A stretch of 64,000 nucleotides of DNA. It comes from Triplophysa rosa. Taxonomy: Eukaryota > Chordata > Actinopteri > Cypriniformes > Nemacheilidae. The translations under genes and the position numbers were made by a program. The DNA is taken from positions 23,111,364 to 23,175,363 of the forward strand of contig NC_079898.1 in assembly GCF_024868665.1 (NCBI RefSeq). Direction: 5' to 3'. Below, in pieces: positions 1-11,727 of the stretch. Position 1 is the first letter of the stretch; the number at the start of each line of letters is the position of its first letter. The notes beneath the pieces were generated by a model. That model was given only the letters and a program-made list of their open reading frames with translations, had not been told where the DNA came from and did not search any database.

Positions 1-659
1 TAACGTCCCTAGTCCAAATAACAGAACTTAACATTCATGAATAAAGTCATCTTAAAAGGATACTTCAGCCAAGAAACAAAATTTCCCCATGTCTTAAGGC
101 ATCCTAACTGAATATGACCTTCTTCTTGAAGAATAATGCAGTCGGAGTTATAATACCACGTATCCTTTTTATTCCAAGCAGTAGAATGTGAGTGAATGGT
201 GGGCAATTTTTTGAAGCTCCAAAAAGTGCATCAAAAGAACGGCTCGACTCGAGCAGTCTTAACAAAGGTCTTCTGAAGTGAATCGATGCATTTGTTTAAG
301 AGAAATATATTGACAACGCTATTAATGACAATGTCTAACATCCGCTGCATGCGAACAAGAGGCTTGTTTTTCCGGCAAATGACGCAGGTGTGTGTCGTAA
401 GTTCCTGTGACGAACACAGCATTTTTAGTTTTCAGCCAATAGAAACACCGCCTCCTCCTTTAGTCACCATCATTTAGCAAAAAAAGATTGACACCTATGT
501 AACAAAATCCTTCCACTCCTAACCTGTGGATAAAACAAACCGGCGCAACAGTTACAACGTAACCCAATTCCACAGGAAAACCGCAGACTTGGCAACACAG
601 ACCGGCTCGCACCGTTCCAATATGGCAGACGACCTACGTATATAGGCCCATAGAAAGAG
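1..659. other. Intergenic/intronic sequence with diverged repeat
   Basis: No supportable exon. About 205-480 resembles an interspersed fish repeat (starts TTTTTTGAAGCTCCAAAAAG); this is recognition from memory of such repeats, not proven by a second copy here. Confidence 0.35.
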
Positions 660-855
660 ATCCTAATGGGATATCTATGATTTAAGATGGATAGTCACAG
701 GAAGGAAGTGCATTTTCAGATTTTAACTGAAGAATATGAGGGCACACGAATTTTAAAAAGAGAATGACCCTCATTGATAAACTATTTACAATAAAAGCTG
801 CAATATTTCATGAAAAAAATAGGCATTGTAATTTTTTATTTCACTGGAACTTTAA
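660..855 (+). mobile_element. Partial copy of a TTAA-type short DNA element
   Basis: From TTTAAGATGGATAGTCA to GGAACTTTAA it matches, with few differences, the right half of the complete element at 61,469-61,848. The left half is mostly missing. Confidence 0.7.
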
Positions 856-879
856 TAAATAATTGATCATAGATTAGAT

Positions 880-1164
880 TAGGTGTTTTACATTTAGTCA
901 TTTAGCAGACTTTTTTTAAGAACCATATATTAAACAAAGTTTAATAAATAATTGATTATTTATTTTTTGGTGTATTAAGAACCATATATTACAACAATAC
1001 TTAATAATAATAAATAATTGTTTATTTATTTATTTTAGATGTTTGAAGAACCATATATTTAACAGTTTAAAAGTTTTTTACACATAATTATTCATTTTTA
1101 GTTAAAAAAAATGTATTACAAGGCTTAATCAATATACATTTTCACATTTTTAACAAATATATTT
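880..1164. repeat. AT-rich short tandem repeat next to a retroposon tail
   Basis: The unit beginning AAGAACCATATATT occurs at about 918, 977 and 1,046, roughly every 60-70 bases. At 890-912 there is a reversed, truncated copy of the fish LINE/SINE tail (CATTTAGTCATTTAGCAGAC). Confidence 0.5.
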
Positions 1165-1620
1165 TAGTTAAACTATGGTAATCAATTCACACAAAAAATA
1201 AACTTAATAAAACCATGGTAACCTTGGCAACTATAGTTACTATAGTAAGACCGTGGTAAATTGGTGGTTACTATGTTTTTATTACAGAAACCGGTGGCTC
1301 CTGTAGTTAGTTAACCCGTGTGTTTTGTGAAGGGTGGTTAGACTACAGTACATGCTAAGGCACCATCCTTGAAAATAAACTATAGTTTTACTACAGTAAT
1401 TATGGCTTCTTTGTTTATATTTATAGTAAACCCATAGCAGCCACAGGTTCACTAAAGTATTCACTCACAGTAGTAACCATTGTTCAACCATGGCCTTTAT
1501 AGTAAAACTGTGTTAATGCAAATGGTAATAAATCTGCCAAAAGTACTTCATTTTACTATAGTAAGTCCATAGTAAATTTTACCAGGGTAAGTCTAAAATT
1601 TGACTTTCCAGTGAGTCTTT
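1165..1620. repeat. Dispersed repeat built on ACTATAGTA / CCATGGTA words
   Basis: Short self-complementary words such as ACTATAGTAA, AACCATGGTAA and TTTACTACAGTAA recur throughout. This suggests a degenerate foldback element; no coding potential is seen. Confidence 0.45.
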
Positions 1621-2833
1621 TTCATGAAAGAAACACTGCATGAGTCATTTGTCTGTGAGTTTGATTCTCCTCTGTCAATTTGTGTTTGTTGATGAGGATG
1701 ATGAACCAACCAGATAGAACAACGCATCTGTTTATTGGCTTTGTATTATTTCAGTACTCCCAGTTTATGGATGTGTGAGTGTGGTCAATACCCTCAGTGC
1801 AGGTCTCAGTGAACGCGCAGGTTGGGTGGTTTGAACTCTCACAACAGTTTCAGGGTTGTTTCGATCCTGTGTGCGTCTGCAGCCCTGGTCCCGTTGACCC
1901 CCCGAGAAGAGCAGCCCACTCCATATAGATCCATATATCTTCTGCTGTAGTTTCAGTCACTTGAGCTCATGCTGAGTGGTGAAAGGTCAGGATGTATCGA
2001 TGTGGGCAACTCCCAATAAAGACACGCGGAAACTCGCAGCTTCTCTCCACGGCACTGGGCTGAACTTGTATAGCTCCTAAAGGCTCTGCTTTAAAACTTA
2101 GTGAGCTCTCTTTATGTATTCTGCATACATTTTTACTTTTTTTTATTTAGCGTCTGTCACTTTTAAATATTAAGGTACAATTTTGTGCTTGCATTGCATT
2201 TTGGGATTGTCTTGTCCTTTGCGTGTATTACAACCCTTTGATTTCTTTTGAATGAGCCAAAAAGTAATCCTAATATCATAATCATGCTGCCTACGTTTTG
2301 GAACAGCTTTAGCGTCTCCATTACGCCTATGGCGCCTTAAAATGCTTCCTACATATGCAGCTCACTAGGTTTTGAGAACGGAGCCAGAGAGATAAAATGA
2401 GTGCCATACACACACACACACACGCAAACGCACACACATGCACACACTTTCCTCACCATTAAAGTGCTAACTGATGAGCCACATCTGATCTGTGAATATT
2501 TCGGAGTAGCATGTGCTGAAGTGGGAAAGAGTTTGCTGGGGGCTCCCTCACATTTCACACACCATCCTCACCTCGCTCAGCTCTAATCAAAGGATGCCAT
2601 GAGATGAAGAATAGCCCGCTCTCCTCCCACAGGGCAACATCCTGATCTCCACTCGCTCTCTATGCAGGAGGAATGCTAAAGGAGCACTAGGTTCTTCTTT
2701 TTTTTGCTCAGTGTTTCATGAGATGATAAAACGGTGCACGCACACTTTATACTGTCATGTAGTGGCCAATTACATTGTGGAAATAATTAAGCGCTTGTAT
2801 TTATAACCTACTATTCATTTATCATTTTAAGTA
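1621..2833. other. Unannotated intron-like sequence with a CA microsatellite
   Basis: Apart from an impure CA run at about 2,407-2,452, I see no exon, RNA gene or clear transposon here. Confidence 0.4.
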
Positions 2834-3095
2834 GGGCTGTCAAACGATTAATCACGCAAAAATAAAAGTTAGTGTTTACATAATATATGTCTGCGTACTG
2901 TGCGTATTAATTTTGTATTTATAAAGACATACACATACATGTATACATGTTTTATTTTTATATTTTTAACATATGCATGTATTTGTATGTTTTTATAACA
3001 ACAAAATTAATTCTCACAGTACACAGACATATATTATGTAAACACAAACTTTTATTTTGTATGCGATTAATTGCGTTTATTCATTTGACAGCCCT
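2834..3095. mobile_element. Foldback DNA element, GGGCTGTCAAACGATTAAT family
   Basis: Left end GGGCTGTCAAACGATTAAT and right end ATTAATTGCG...TTTGACAGCCCT are inverted copies, and the interior (ACATAATATATGTCTG / CAGACATATATTATGT) is also palindromic, so the whole unit can fold into a long hairpin. A second copy is at 47,844-48,153. It is non-coding. Confidence 0.75.
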
Positions 3096-3286
3096 TATTT
3101 CAAGCTTTTATTGTCTAAAGCATGTTTGAGCACACAATGTTTTTGGGTTACAGAAGACATACAAAAAAGACAGATAACAAAATAAAATAAATCATTTATT
3201 TAAAAATGCACAATTGTTAATAAACTTTTACACAATAGACAAAAAATATGTATATACAAGCACAGAAACAAATATTTTTTAGAAAT

Positions 3287-3465
3287 TCCTTAGTTTTGTG
3301 TCCATACAATTGAAGTCAATGGATGCCGGTGTTGCTTTTTTACCAACATTCTTCAAAATATATATTTTTTGTGTTGTGTAGATGAAAGAAAGTCATACAG
3401 GTTTGAAATGACATGAGGCAATGATGCAAGAATTTTCATTTTTGAGTGAACCGGCCCTTTAAAAT
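3287..3465. mobile_element. Half of a short foldback element (AGTTCACCCAAAA family)
   Basis: Contains the family words CAATTGAAGTCAATGG, ACCAACATTCTTCAAAATA and ends TTTTCATTTTTGAGTGAAC. This family has about a dozen copies in the window and is abundant in cyprinid genomes; it is non-autonomous with no coding capacity. Confidence 0.65.
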
Positions 3466-3938
3466 GGTAGTCTCCCTGAGATGTGTCCACTTTTCTTGGC
3501 TACTGATGCGACTCGATTACTCATTTAATGCAAGTGTACATCATATTTGCCAAAAAATCTATTTGTGTGCAAAACTTGAAGTGAAAAAATGACTTGGTAC
3601 GCCCTAAAAGATGATGTAAAGTGCTTTTTGTAATGGTGGTGAATATTAGTGAAAGGCAGGAGAATCCATAAGCTGATTAATGTTGTATTTGTCATTGTGT
3701 ATCTCCTCGAGGAGTAGAGGAAAGACACTGCCAGCAGGCACCGCTTGCCTCAATCCTGTTTTAATGAGGATTGGTAATATCAAGGGGCTTTATAATACCT
3801 GGAGAGAGTCCTTCAGAAGGAGCGTTTATCTCAAAGACACTTGTTCGGCTGGTGCAGGACCAGTAACTGCATGACGCTAACCAGCCAAACCATGACCTCT
3901 TGGTTGATAAATATCCATGTTTGTGTCTGTTTTTTTAG

Positions 3939-4055
3939 GATATGAATGACTTCTCGCCGGTCTTCAGTCAGGCGCTGTATAAAGGGGTGGTTGCTCCAAA
4001 CGCAGAGAAGGGAACCGTCATCGCCACTGTGTTTGCAGACGATCAGGACCCTCCC
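3939..4055 (+). CDS. pcdh15: pcdh15 exon in opposite orientation: EC8/EC9 junction
   Basis: 117 bases, 39 codons, phase 0-0. It reads [16 protein letters not shown] then [18 protein letters not shown] and DQDPP. This matches the exon that follows EC8 in vertebrate PCDH15 and would continue residue 863 without a gap. It is bounded on the PLUS strand by a strong acceptor (a T-run then TTTTTTAG) and donor GTGAGT, so both splice sites went with it. DMNDF supplies the EC8-EC9 calcium linker. No other pcdh15 exon is visible on either strand in 1-7,376. In this orientation it cannot be spliced into the minus-strand transcript; skipping it would keep the frame. Whether this is an assembly inversion or a real one cannot be decided here. 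Confidence 0.93.
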
Positions 4056-4254
4056 GTGAGTACACAAAGACAAAAGTAGACTTCTGCAATGTTCAACTTG
4101 TGTTCTGATGAATCACGTGACAGCATAAGCAGATGTGGCTATTTTCACAAAGAAAAAAATTAAATCACTGAAAGTTGGGTTAATGCTTAAAAAATGCGTT
4201 TTAAACCTCTCATATTTCTCATATGTTGTGTGCTTTTTTGTTTTGTTTTGTAAT

Positions 4255-4510
4255 ACATTTCAAATAAAGCACACACAGAAGCAGAAAATATTAAGAGACA
4301 GTTTTTCTGATTTTAAATTTGACTATTTATAGGTATTTGTTTAGGCAAAATGATCATTTTTTGTTTCATTCTGTGAACTACTAACAATATTTCTTCCAAA
4401 TTTCAAACAAAACCACGTATGCTCTGTTTTTTTCAGACCTCAAAAACTGCAAAGAAAACAAGTTCAAATTCACTTTTAAGCAATACAACAATAATATTTG
4501 TAAAATTTTT
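4255..4510 (+). repeat. Dispersed repeat, copy 1
   Basis: Shares GAAAATATTAAGAGACA, GGCAAAATGATCATTTT, TCTGTGAACTACTAA and CAGACCTCAAAAACTGCAAA with 39,520-39,810. The two copies are in the same orientation on the plus strand. It is a fragment of an unidentified interspersed element. Confidence 0.6.
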
Positions 4511-5916
4511 TATATGTGATAACTTATATGTGATAACACGGCAGTATATCCATTAGAAAAGTAGTCCAAACGAATACAGTGGATTAATAAATGTCTTGGT
4601 CATCATTTTGAGCTTATTTACTGAAATCGAAGCCAACTTCAATTTAAATATGGCAAAGCATCAATCGCTTTAAATGTCATTTGCTTTTCCTGGATAAAAT
4701 ATCTTATGCCAGATAGTCACAAGAACCAATGACATTTGAAGATACTGTATCAACTCATCCACATACAGTATTTGGATTTGGGTTTGTTTTGATTTTAATT
4801 TTGCTAAATAAACTAAAAATATTAATAATTTTCTTTCACAATAGTGCCGTTTTGCTTCAGAAGGCGCATATAAATCACTGGAGTCCTATGGAAAACTTAG
4901 ATTTGTGTGCTTTAACAAGTTGGGAGCTTTATATGGACATCAGTGACGGATATTTCAAAAATCGTAGTTTGTGTTTAGCTAAAGAAAGGAAATCATAAAT
5001 CATAAATACACATGGTATAAAACTATTCCTTTATCGTTTTTAGAAGACATGATAGACATTGATTTCATCATTTGACTTTAAACACCCCACTTTGAGATTC
5101 TCTCTCTAGCGTACCTGTTCAACCGCCTGCATTAGCATGTTAGGCTGCGGCTGTTTCTAATCAGATTGTTCTACACTGTCACTCTTTCTCTGTGTCTTCG
5201 CCGTCTAGAGACCAGCCCCCTTTTCTCGCTCGCTAGACTACTCCGCAATGAAATTACGCGTGACGGCGCTGAGATTTTGACACCGTGGTGGATCAGGAAA
5301 TGATTTCTGTGCCTTCATCAGAGACGATGGAGATATTTATTGGGTTTTGGAATGCAGCACAGCACGCTCCCGCAAGTTTTAAAGCTGGAGGGAAACACAA
5401 GGCCATTATAATAGAGCAAACACGCACATCTATTTCTACCTTATAAATTACGCAAACAAGGTTATACGCTGCCTGAGGTTGGGTTTATTCTGAGTGGCTG
5501 TACACGCAGGGGGCTGGATGTGCACCTAGCGCCTGTAAATGTTTATTATCCACAGACAGTAAAACAGAAGGACGGTTTGTGGGATCAGAGTCCCTTTATG
5601 AGCGGTGTGGTAGCACTTGTTAACATAATTTATTGGTTGTCAATAACTGGCCAATAAAGTCTACGTTTCAAGGACTTTATGGAGGCCTGAATGTAGTTAC
5701 TGTATTTAAAAGTGTTTTTACAGTGGGTGAATTTGTCTTGTTTTATATGTAAAATATCTTTTAATGAGGATACATTTACTTGGGAAGCAAAATTGCATAA
5801 GATATTACGACTTGTTTTTGTTGAGATATTGAGTTTATTCTTCAACCATTGGCATTTTTTTCATGTTTTAAGAATAAAACTTTGTTAGATGTTGTGTTTC
5901 ATGTGCTCTTTGCATT
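4511..5916. other. Intronic sequence between inverted exon and foldback element
   Basis: No exon on either strand and no clear mobile element. It belongs to the interval in which the gene changes orientation. The next pcdh15 exon (continuing EC9) was looked for on the plus strand and not found. Confidence 0.4.
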
Positions 5917-6255
5917 AAAGCGACAGTTCACCCACAAAATGAACACAGAGAAAGATATTTGGACAAATGCTTGTAACCATTGGCCACCATTGACTACCAT
6001 AGTAGGAAAAATGACAATGTTAGTCAAAAGTGCACCAGAACTGTTTCCTACATTATCCAAAATATCTTCTTTTGTGTTCAACTAAATTTAAGAAATGTAT
6101 AAGGCAATTTTTCCTACTACAGTAGTCAATGGTGGCCAAGAATGGCTTGGTTACAATAATTCTTCCAAATATCTTCTCTGTGTTCATCAGAGCGAAGAAA
6201 TGTATACAGATTTGGAACAACTCGAGGGTGTTTTCATTTTCGTTTTTGGGTGAAG
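5917..6255. mobile_element. Short foldback element (AGTTCACCCAAAA family)
   Basis: Starts TTAAAGCGACAGTTCACCCA and ends TTTTTGGGTGAAGTG. Both halves carry inverted copies of TCTTCTTTTGTGTTCA and CTACCATAGTAGGAAAAATG. It is non-coding. Confidence 0.75.
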
Positions 6256-7376
6256 TGTTTTGCCCTTGAACAGTTTTTACCTCATCTCTATGAAAGTTTT
6301 TGCTCTGTTGAAAAGGGAATCAAAGCACTCAGCTTGAATGTCTCTAATACAAACAGAATGTCTCCACTTGGTGATCGGGACTTTTTGTTTCACAACTGGA
6401 TGTTAAAATAAGATGCGATGTTGGTTTTGTAGTTCGTTGTTTTTAACAGTTTGTTGGTATATACTGAGCACTGAGGTTTTTGCTCCTAAGAGTAAACCAA
6501 CGTATGGCAGAATATCCACATCACAGCAGGGGTGCCTGAACCACTTTTTAGTTAACTCTTTAAGAAAGCTGTTATATTATAAAACACATCAAAGTTGATA
6601 TAATTATCATTTATTCAACTTCAATCGAACGAAGCACACCCAATGGAAACCCATCCATTATTAAACTCTGGGGCTTTATTATCATGCGAAAAGCATCCTT
6701 ATCTTCTGTGAACACCTATAACCAAACAACATCGATGGAAGCTTTACATAATAAAACACTGAAGTTTGTACAGTACATAAACTTCAACAAGTTCATTTTT
6801 CCAGCACTTTTCATCACACGCTACAGCTGCTGTAAACCGGAGGAGGCTAATCCTTCAGTTCTGATCCTTCGGCTAATCTTCGGAGGCGCTGGAGAGCGCT
6901 CGCGCTAAAATCCTCCCATAATTGCAGTCACAAAGCTAATGAGTCATTCAAGCCTGGAATAGCTGCGCCAGGCTAGCATCCGAACCTGCACCGAGCTTCG
7001 TCTGTCACACTGTCGCCGTCAACCAGAAATAACACGACAGGAACGTAGGCAAATGCAGGCAAAGATCCAGTAAACAACGCCCACGACGCTGCCAACATAA
7101 CGGCTTCTCTTTCAGGACTAATTGAATTCGGAGATCAAATCTTTTGTAGGCATTACTGGAACACAGTCAACGGAGCTTCTGCGAGCGGCGTTAGCCACAC
7201 AGACGCTCTGAAAGATCTAATCCAATCAACGGCTTTTCCTGATGCCACTAGACCTGATGAAAATTCGCCTCTCCCACCCGAACTCTGACAGGAACCTGCT
7301 GAACTTTCAAGAAAAGAGACCGACTTGATAAAAGAGAGAGTTTTAACGGGACGGCCGACGCTTTTATCAGCCTTAC
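6256..7376. other. Intron downstream of the EC8 exon; no feature recognised
   Basis: Unique-looking sequence. The GC-richer part (6,830-7,240) was examined for exons on both strands and none could be supported. Confidence 0.4.
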
Positions 7377-7598
7377 CGTGATTCTAACGATGACTGTTGC
7401 CGTGCCAGGAGGCAGGGTTCCTCCGTGATCCAGCGCCTCAACTTCAAAGGTGTAGGTGCTGTTCCCTGCCAAGTCTTCAAAGTCCAGAGCCTGCAGGACA
7501 GACACGGCGCCGGTCAGTCTGTTCACGGCAAAGAGCTGCCGGGCCGCTTCTGTTTTGATTCTGTAGGTCACGTTAGAGACGAGATCAGCATCCACCGC
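7377..7598 (-). CDS. pcdh15: pcdh15 exon: EC8 body
   Basis: 222 bases, residues 790-863, phase 0-0. It contains AVDADLVSNVTYRI (DAD 792-794; NVT glycosylation site), LQALDFEDLAGNSTYTFEVE, ALDHGGTLPPGTATVIVRIT. Acceptor TTTCAG, donor GTAAGG. Its natural continuation, the exon starting DMNDF, should follow to the left on the minus strand but is found on the plus strand at 3,939. It is therefore the last correctly oriented exon of the gene in this window. Confidence 0.96.
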
Positions 7599-7973
7599 CT
7601 GAAAGACAGAGAGACGGAGAGCCAAGGTCAGGAAAGAAAGAATTAATGATCTCTCACTTCACCGGGTGCTATATTGCTACCTAACAGGTTCTTCAGATAG
7701 GTTGTGTCATGACGAATCACATTTCTATTGATCTTTGGAGATAAAAGCCCAAAAGAAGTTCAATAGAGAATTTTGCTCAAGTATCTTGCTTCTTAAAATT
7801 TCATCCTAAAAATGACACCAGTGAAATGATCTAAATGTAGAGAATATCAATCATCTTCAAAAGATCTTCAACAATATTATCTAATATCTATCAATATTAT
7901 TTGTTGTTTAAAAAATTATTCTGAATTCCACTTTCTGCAACTGCCCCAGGCAAGCATCAATGTTAAGCCATAA

Positions 7974-8222
7974 AGAAATGGTTCACCCAAAAATTCTCTT
8001 ATCATTTATACACCCTCATGTCATTACAAACCTGTACAACTTTCTTTCTTCTGCAAAACGCAAAAAAAAAGATGTGTTAACCAAACAACACTGGCCCTCA
8101 TTCATAGGCACAAAACCACCGAGACATTTCCCAAAATATCTGCTTTTTATGTTCCAGAATAATATAGGTTTTCAATGACATAAGGATGAACAAATGACGA
8201 CGGACATTTTATTTTTGAGAGA
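7974..8222. mobile_element. Short foldback element (AGTTCACCCAAAA family)
   Basis: Begins AAATGGTTCACCCAAAAATT, carries CACCCTCATGTCATTACAAA and the mid-element motif CAAACAACACTGGCCC. It lies in the intron between the 7,377 and 10,466 exons. Confidence 0.7.
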
Positions 8223-9244
8223 CCTACACTATTAAGATTCAAGATCTTTGTCATCTGTACTGGTACAAGGAAATTCTATGTTGTCCATTAAATTATAAAC
8301 TATTAAAATATCAAATATACACAATAGAAAATAATAATAAACAACACACAATAAAGTCAATATACACTATGAATAAAAAAGCACACTAGAACAGAAAAAT
8401 GCATGTTGACTTTAAAGGGCACAAGTTCACTTTGTTCACATACAAGCACATTACACGAGCATTTCACTGCAGACATACACGTACAGTCCATGATAATCAT
8501 GCATTGAGTCATCCACGCACAACATGATGCTAATGATGTTAATTAAGTGAATGCCAACTGAATGCTCAGAGGAGAGATGCCGTGCGTGTGGCAACCGTTC
8601 GGTTGCCTTTTCATGTGGAAGGCGTGTGGAATTGAATGCAACGCTGACCTCAAAGCTGTTGGAAATATACTTTATAAGCATCAAAACTCCCCAAAGAGCA
8701 GCGGCACAAAGAATCTGATCACTTCATCTTCCCCTGACCAGATCTGTCACCGGGGCCCCCGGCACTCTGACACCAGCCGACTCCGCAGGGGCCCGAAGGT
8801 GTCAGACACACTGAGATAAAAATATGGCAGCAAAATTACTGTCTTCCAACACCGTCACTCAATTACCCCCCCAACCCACGACACACGCACACCTGACGGG
8901 AGATTTCACGCAGAATGAATTTCATCCATCAGATAGTGTTGGGCACAGGATCTAAAACAGCGAAGCTCAACCTTTTTGACTTTGAGCCCCCCCACTGTCC
9001 ACAACAATATTTAAAGGCCCCTCATATACTCGCAGCTGAAACCCAATAAAATATTACAGAGTTGGCATAACTAAAAATAGCTTTTTTTATAGTTTTAGCT
9101 TCATTTATTGCTTATTTTGAAAACAGAATAACACGCCTGTCACAAATATGACAGAGAACCATCGTGAATGCATCACACGTTACTTACATCTGCAAGCACT
9201 ATTCATCTTAAAATTCAATATTTAACCAAATATTATAGTTTCGT
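8223..9244. other. Intron; only a short retroposon-like fragment
   Basis: About 8,229-8,290 resembles, in reverse, the 3' end of a fish LINE (AAGATCTTTGTCATCTGTAC). Nothing further is supportable. Confidence 0.35.
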
Positions 9245-9530
9245 TAAAGTGACAGTTCATCCAAAAATACGAACGTGGTCATCTTTTATTCCCCCTTATG
9301 TCGTTCAAAACTTGACTCTTTCTTCGGTGGAACATAAAAGAAGATATTTCGAGTAATGTATCAGTGTCCATACAATGGAAGTCAATGGGGGCCAATGTTG
9401 TTTGGTAACCAACATTCTTCAAAATATCTTCTCTTGTGTTCTGCAGAAGAATAAAAGTCATACATGGAATGACATGAGGATGAATAAATAATGTAAGGAT
9501 TTTCATTTTTAGGTAAACTATCCCTTTAAA
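9245..9530. mobile_element. Short foldback element (AGTTCACCCAAAA family)
   Basis: Left end GTGACAGTTCATCCAAAAA, right end TTTTTAGGTAAACTATCCCT, with CCATACAATGGAAGTCAATG in the middle. A SINE follows directly. Confidence 0.75.
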
Positions 9531-9533
9531 GGT

Positions 9534-9690
9534 ATAGCTTTCCTGTAGCTCAGTGGTTGGAGCATGGCGTTAGCAACGCCAAAGTCATGGGTAAGATCCC
9601 AGGGATTGCACATACTTAGAAACAAGTATGTAGTATAATGCAATGCAAGTCTTTTTGGATAAAAGCGTCTGCCAAATGTATGTAAATGTA
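9534..9690 (+). mobile_element. tRNA-derived SINE
   Basis: Pol III A-box-like TAGCTCAGTGGTTGGAGC at 9,549, degenerate B box GGTAAGATCCCAGG, and the tail TGGATAAAAGCGTCTGCC then AAATGTATGTAAATG. The tail is the same as that of the LINE fragment at 22,150-22,765, as expected if the SINE is mobilised by that LINE. Confidence 0.75.
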
Positions 9691-10465
9691 ACCATGGCGT
9701 GACTAGCAAATGCCAATCTTTACTTACAAATACACTTATTTTGTTAGAACACTGGTTGTTTATTTAAACATGCTGTCTGTGTTGTTAAAAACCTTCTGCA
9801 CTCGCATAATGAGCATCGATAAACTGCAGAAAATAAGACTAGGAATCTGCATTAATAAAGTAAATAGTGCGAGTTTTGAGTTCTTGTTGACATTAAATAT
9901 ACTGATACAGCTATACACTGTCACCGGCTTAAGTTACGCCGCAAATAACATGCAAATAAGATGCAGGAGTTTGTGCTGAAATACCACAGAATAACGTGTG
10001 GACCTTCTAATGAATTCACCTCAGAGACTTTTTGTACCCATTTGTCTCTCGTTTGTGTAAAATGCATTGGTGATTGTGTTCCACTAAAATTCCCAGGAGC
10101 TCAGGCGTTTAGAGGCACATTTACCACAAGACATCATCTCCTGCCTTTCACACTGTGTCTGTCAAGCGTGTCAATATTTATCTTGCTAAATATGCAGACC
10201 CGTCGGGAATAAACTGAAAAACTGCAGACGTGCTACCCTCCGACATCTCCCCCACACTCTCAAGAGAGACAAAAACACACATAAGCAGCCTGTTCCTGTC
10301 AGGACAGAAGACAGAAACACACCCACAAACAAGCGCGCTCAGCTCAGGTTAGATGCACAGGTCAAACAGAAACCAGCTGCTGCAGCAAAGCATGTTAAAT
10401 GCAGAATTCAGAACAAACAAGAAAGTTTGATAAACATAAAGAACGACATCAACGATTAAACTTAC
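9691..10465. other. Intron; nothing recognised
   Basis: No exon, repeat copy or RNA gene that I can support. Confidence 0.35.
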
Positions 10466-10771
10466 AGCGATTCTCAGAATGACGGTTCTAGCCGGTGTGT
10501 TCTCCGGAACGCTGACCATGTATGTGGCTTGTGAAAACACAGGGCTGTTGTCATTGATGTCTGTCACCTCTACCAACAGTGTGATGGTGGTCCGGCGAGG
10601 GTCTACCGCACCATCGGACGCCTCCACGATCAGATCGTACCGGTTCCTAGTCTCCCTGTCCAACGGTACCGCCGTTACGATGGTGCCCGTGGAGTTTATG
10701 GAGAAGAGAGAGGCATGGGAAAGCAGGCGGTACCGGACCTGCCCGTTCAGACCGGCGTCAGGATCAGTGGC
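10466..10771 (-). CDS. pcdh15: pcdh15 exon: EC7 body and EC8 start
   Basis: 306 bases, residues 688-789, phase 0-0, the longest exon here. It contains ATDPDAGLNGQVRYRL (DPD at 690-692), NSTGTIVTAVPLDRETRNRY (DRE 725-727), DLIVEASDGAV and EVTDINDNSPVF (DINDN 758-762), ending in TPARTVILRIA. Acceptor TTCCAG, donor GTAAGT. Confidence 0.97.
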
Positions 10772-10911
10772 CTGGAAACAAATTCACACCCATGATCAAA
10801 TTCATATCACTTCTCAGAGCGTTCGAACGAGGATCTGGATAAAAGTTCTCAGGTCTTATGGTCAGATGATTTCAGCAACACCGTGTTTTCTGTCATGAGA
10901 AGGGAGAAATA

Positions 10912-10955
10912 CACTATATCGACAAAAGTATTGGGATGCTCCCTTCTAATAAACA
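10912..10955 (+). mobile_element. Terminal fragment of a fish DNA transposon
   Basis: ACTATATCGACAAAAGTATT followed by GGGATGCTCCCTTCTAAT resembles a common teleost transposon end. Only this end is seen. Confidence 0.4.
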
Positions 10956-11489
10956 TGCCTATCTACTGTAATTCAGTCATTTAAATCAAAACTAATATTA
11001 ATGCTATATCATACTACACCATATTAAAGAATTTATCTTTTCCTTTTTGTTGCAACAGTGTTAGAAGGACCTTATTCTGTTCTGAAATGAATGTACCTCT
11101 GTGTGGGACACATCATATTTATTTATATGTTCATATTGTATTTATTGTTATATGCATATTCATATGCAGTATAGAGCATTTTGCAAAACGTCAACAACAA
11201 CGATCTACTGTATAAGCAATTATTGTTTCACTTTTGTATTTTTTCATTTCACATATATAATTCTTAAAGGCATTTGTTAAATATTATTATTCGGTGTTAA
11301 AAAACAGAAACTGGAATGCTTCTGGACCAGTGCTGTTTACATCTTGCAAAATGGTTTATAAATGTATATTCATCTATATATGTACATTTCTTAGTATTCA
11401 TCCAAATACTAAGAAATTCACAAATTTATGACACAAACAGGTGTATCGCTCCTACTGTAACTTTAATTTCATTCATATTTTTCAAACCG

Positions 11490-11727
11490 TCGCTGTCCTT
11501 CTGAAACCTTGTAGGTCCAAATTTGCTGTTTTTCAGGAAATTGAAAAAACACTGTACTTTTTAAATGATTTAACATTGTGTTGTTGACAAGCACTTGCTT
11601 TTTATTGGTTTGTTATTTCCAAAACCCAGTGACAAATATAAAGGGTGACTAATAACAATAATGATTTAAATCATTGCAAAAAAAATCACAAAATATGGAG
11701 ATACAAGGTTTCAGAAGGACAGCAGCG
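11490..11727. mobile_element. Inverted-repeat element, about 240 bp
   Basis: GCTGTCCTTCTGAAACCTTG at 11,492 is repeated in inverse orientation at about 11,704-11,723. The interior is AT-rich and non-coding. Confidence 0.65.

Noticed and set aside
4056..7376. Search for further plus-strand pcdh15 exons after the inverted one
   Set aside because: No stretch resembling the next EC9 segment with AG/GT borders was found, so the inverted block seems to contain one exon only.
9549..9610. Possible tRNA gene
   Set aside because: A-box-like and B-box-like motifs are present, but the cloverleaf does not close and the sequence continues into a LINE-type tail; it is a SINE.
10479..10898. 139-codon plus-strand frame
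   Set aside because: Antisense shadow of the EC7/EC8 exon; the minus-strand frame matches pcdh15 and has splice sites.
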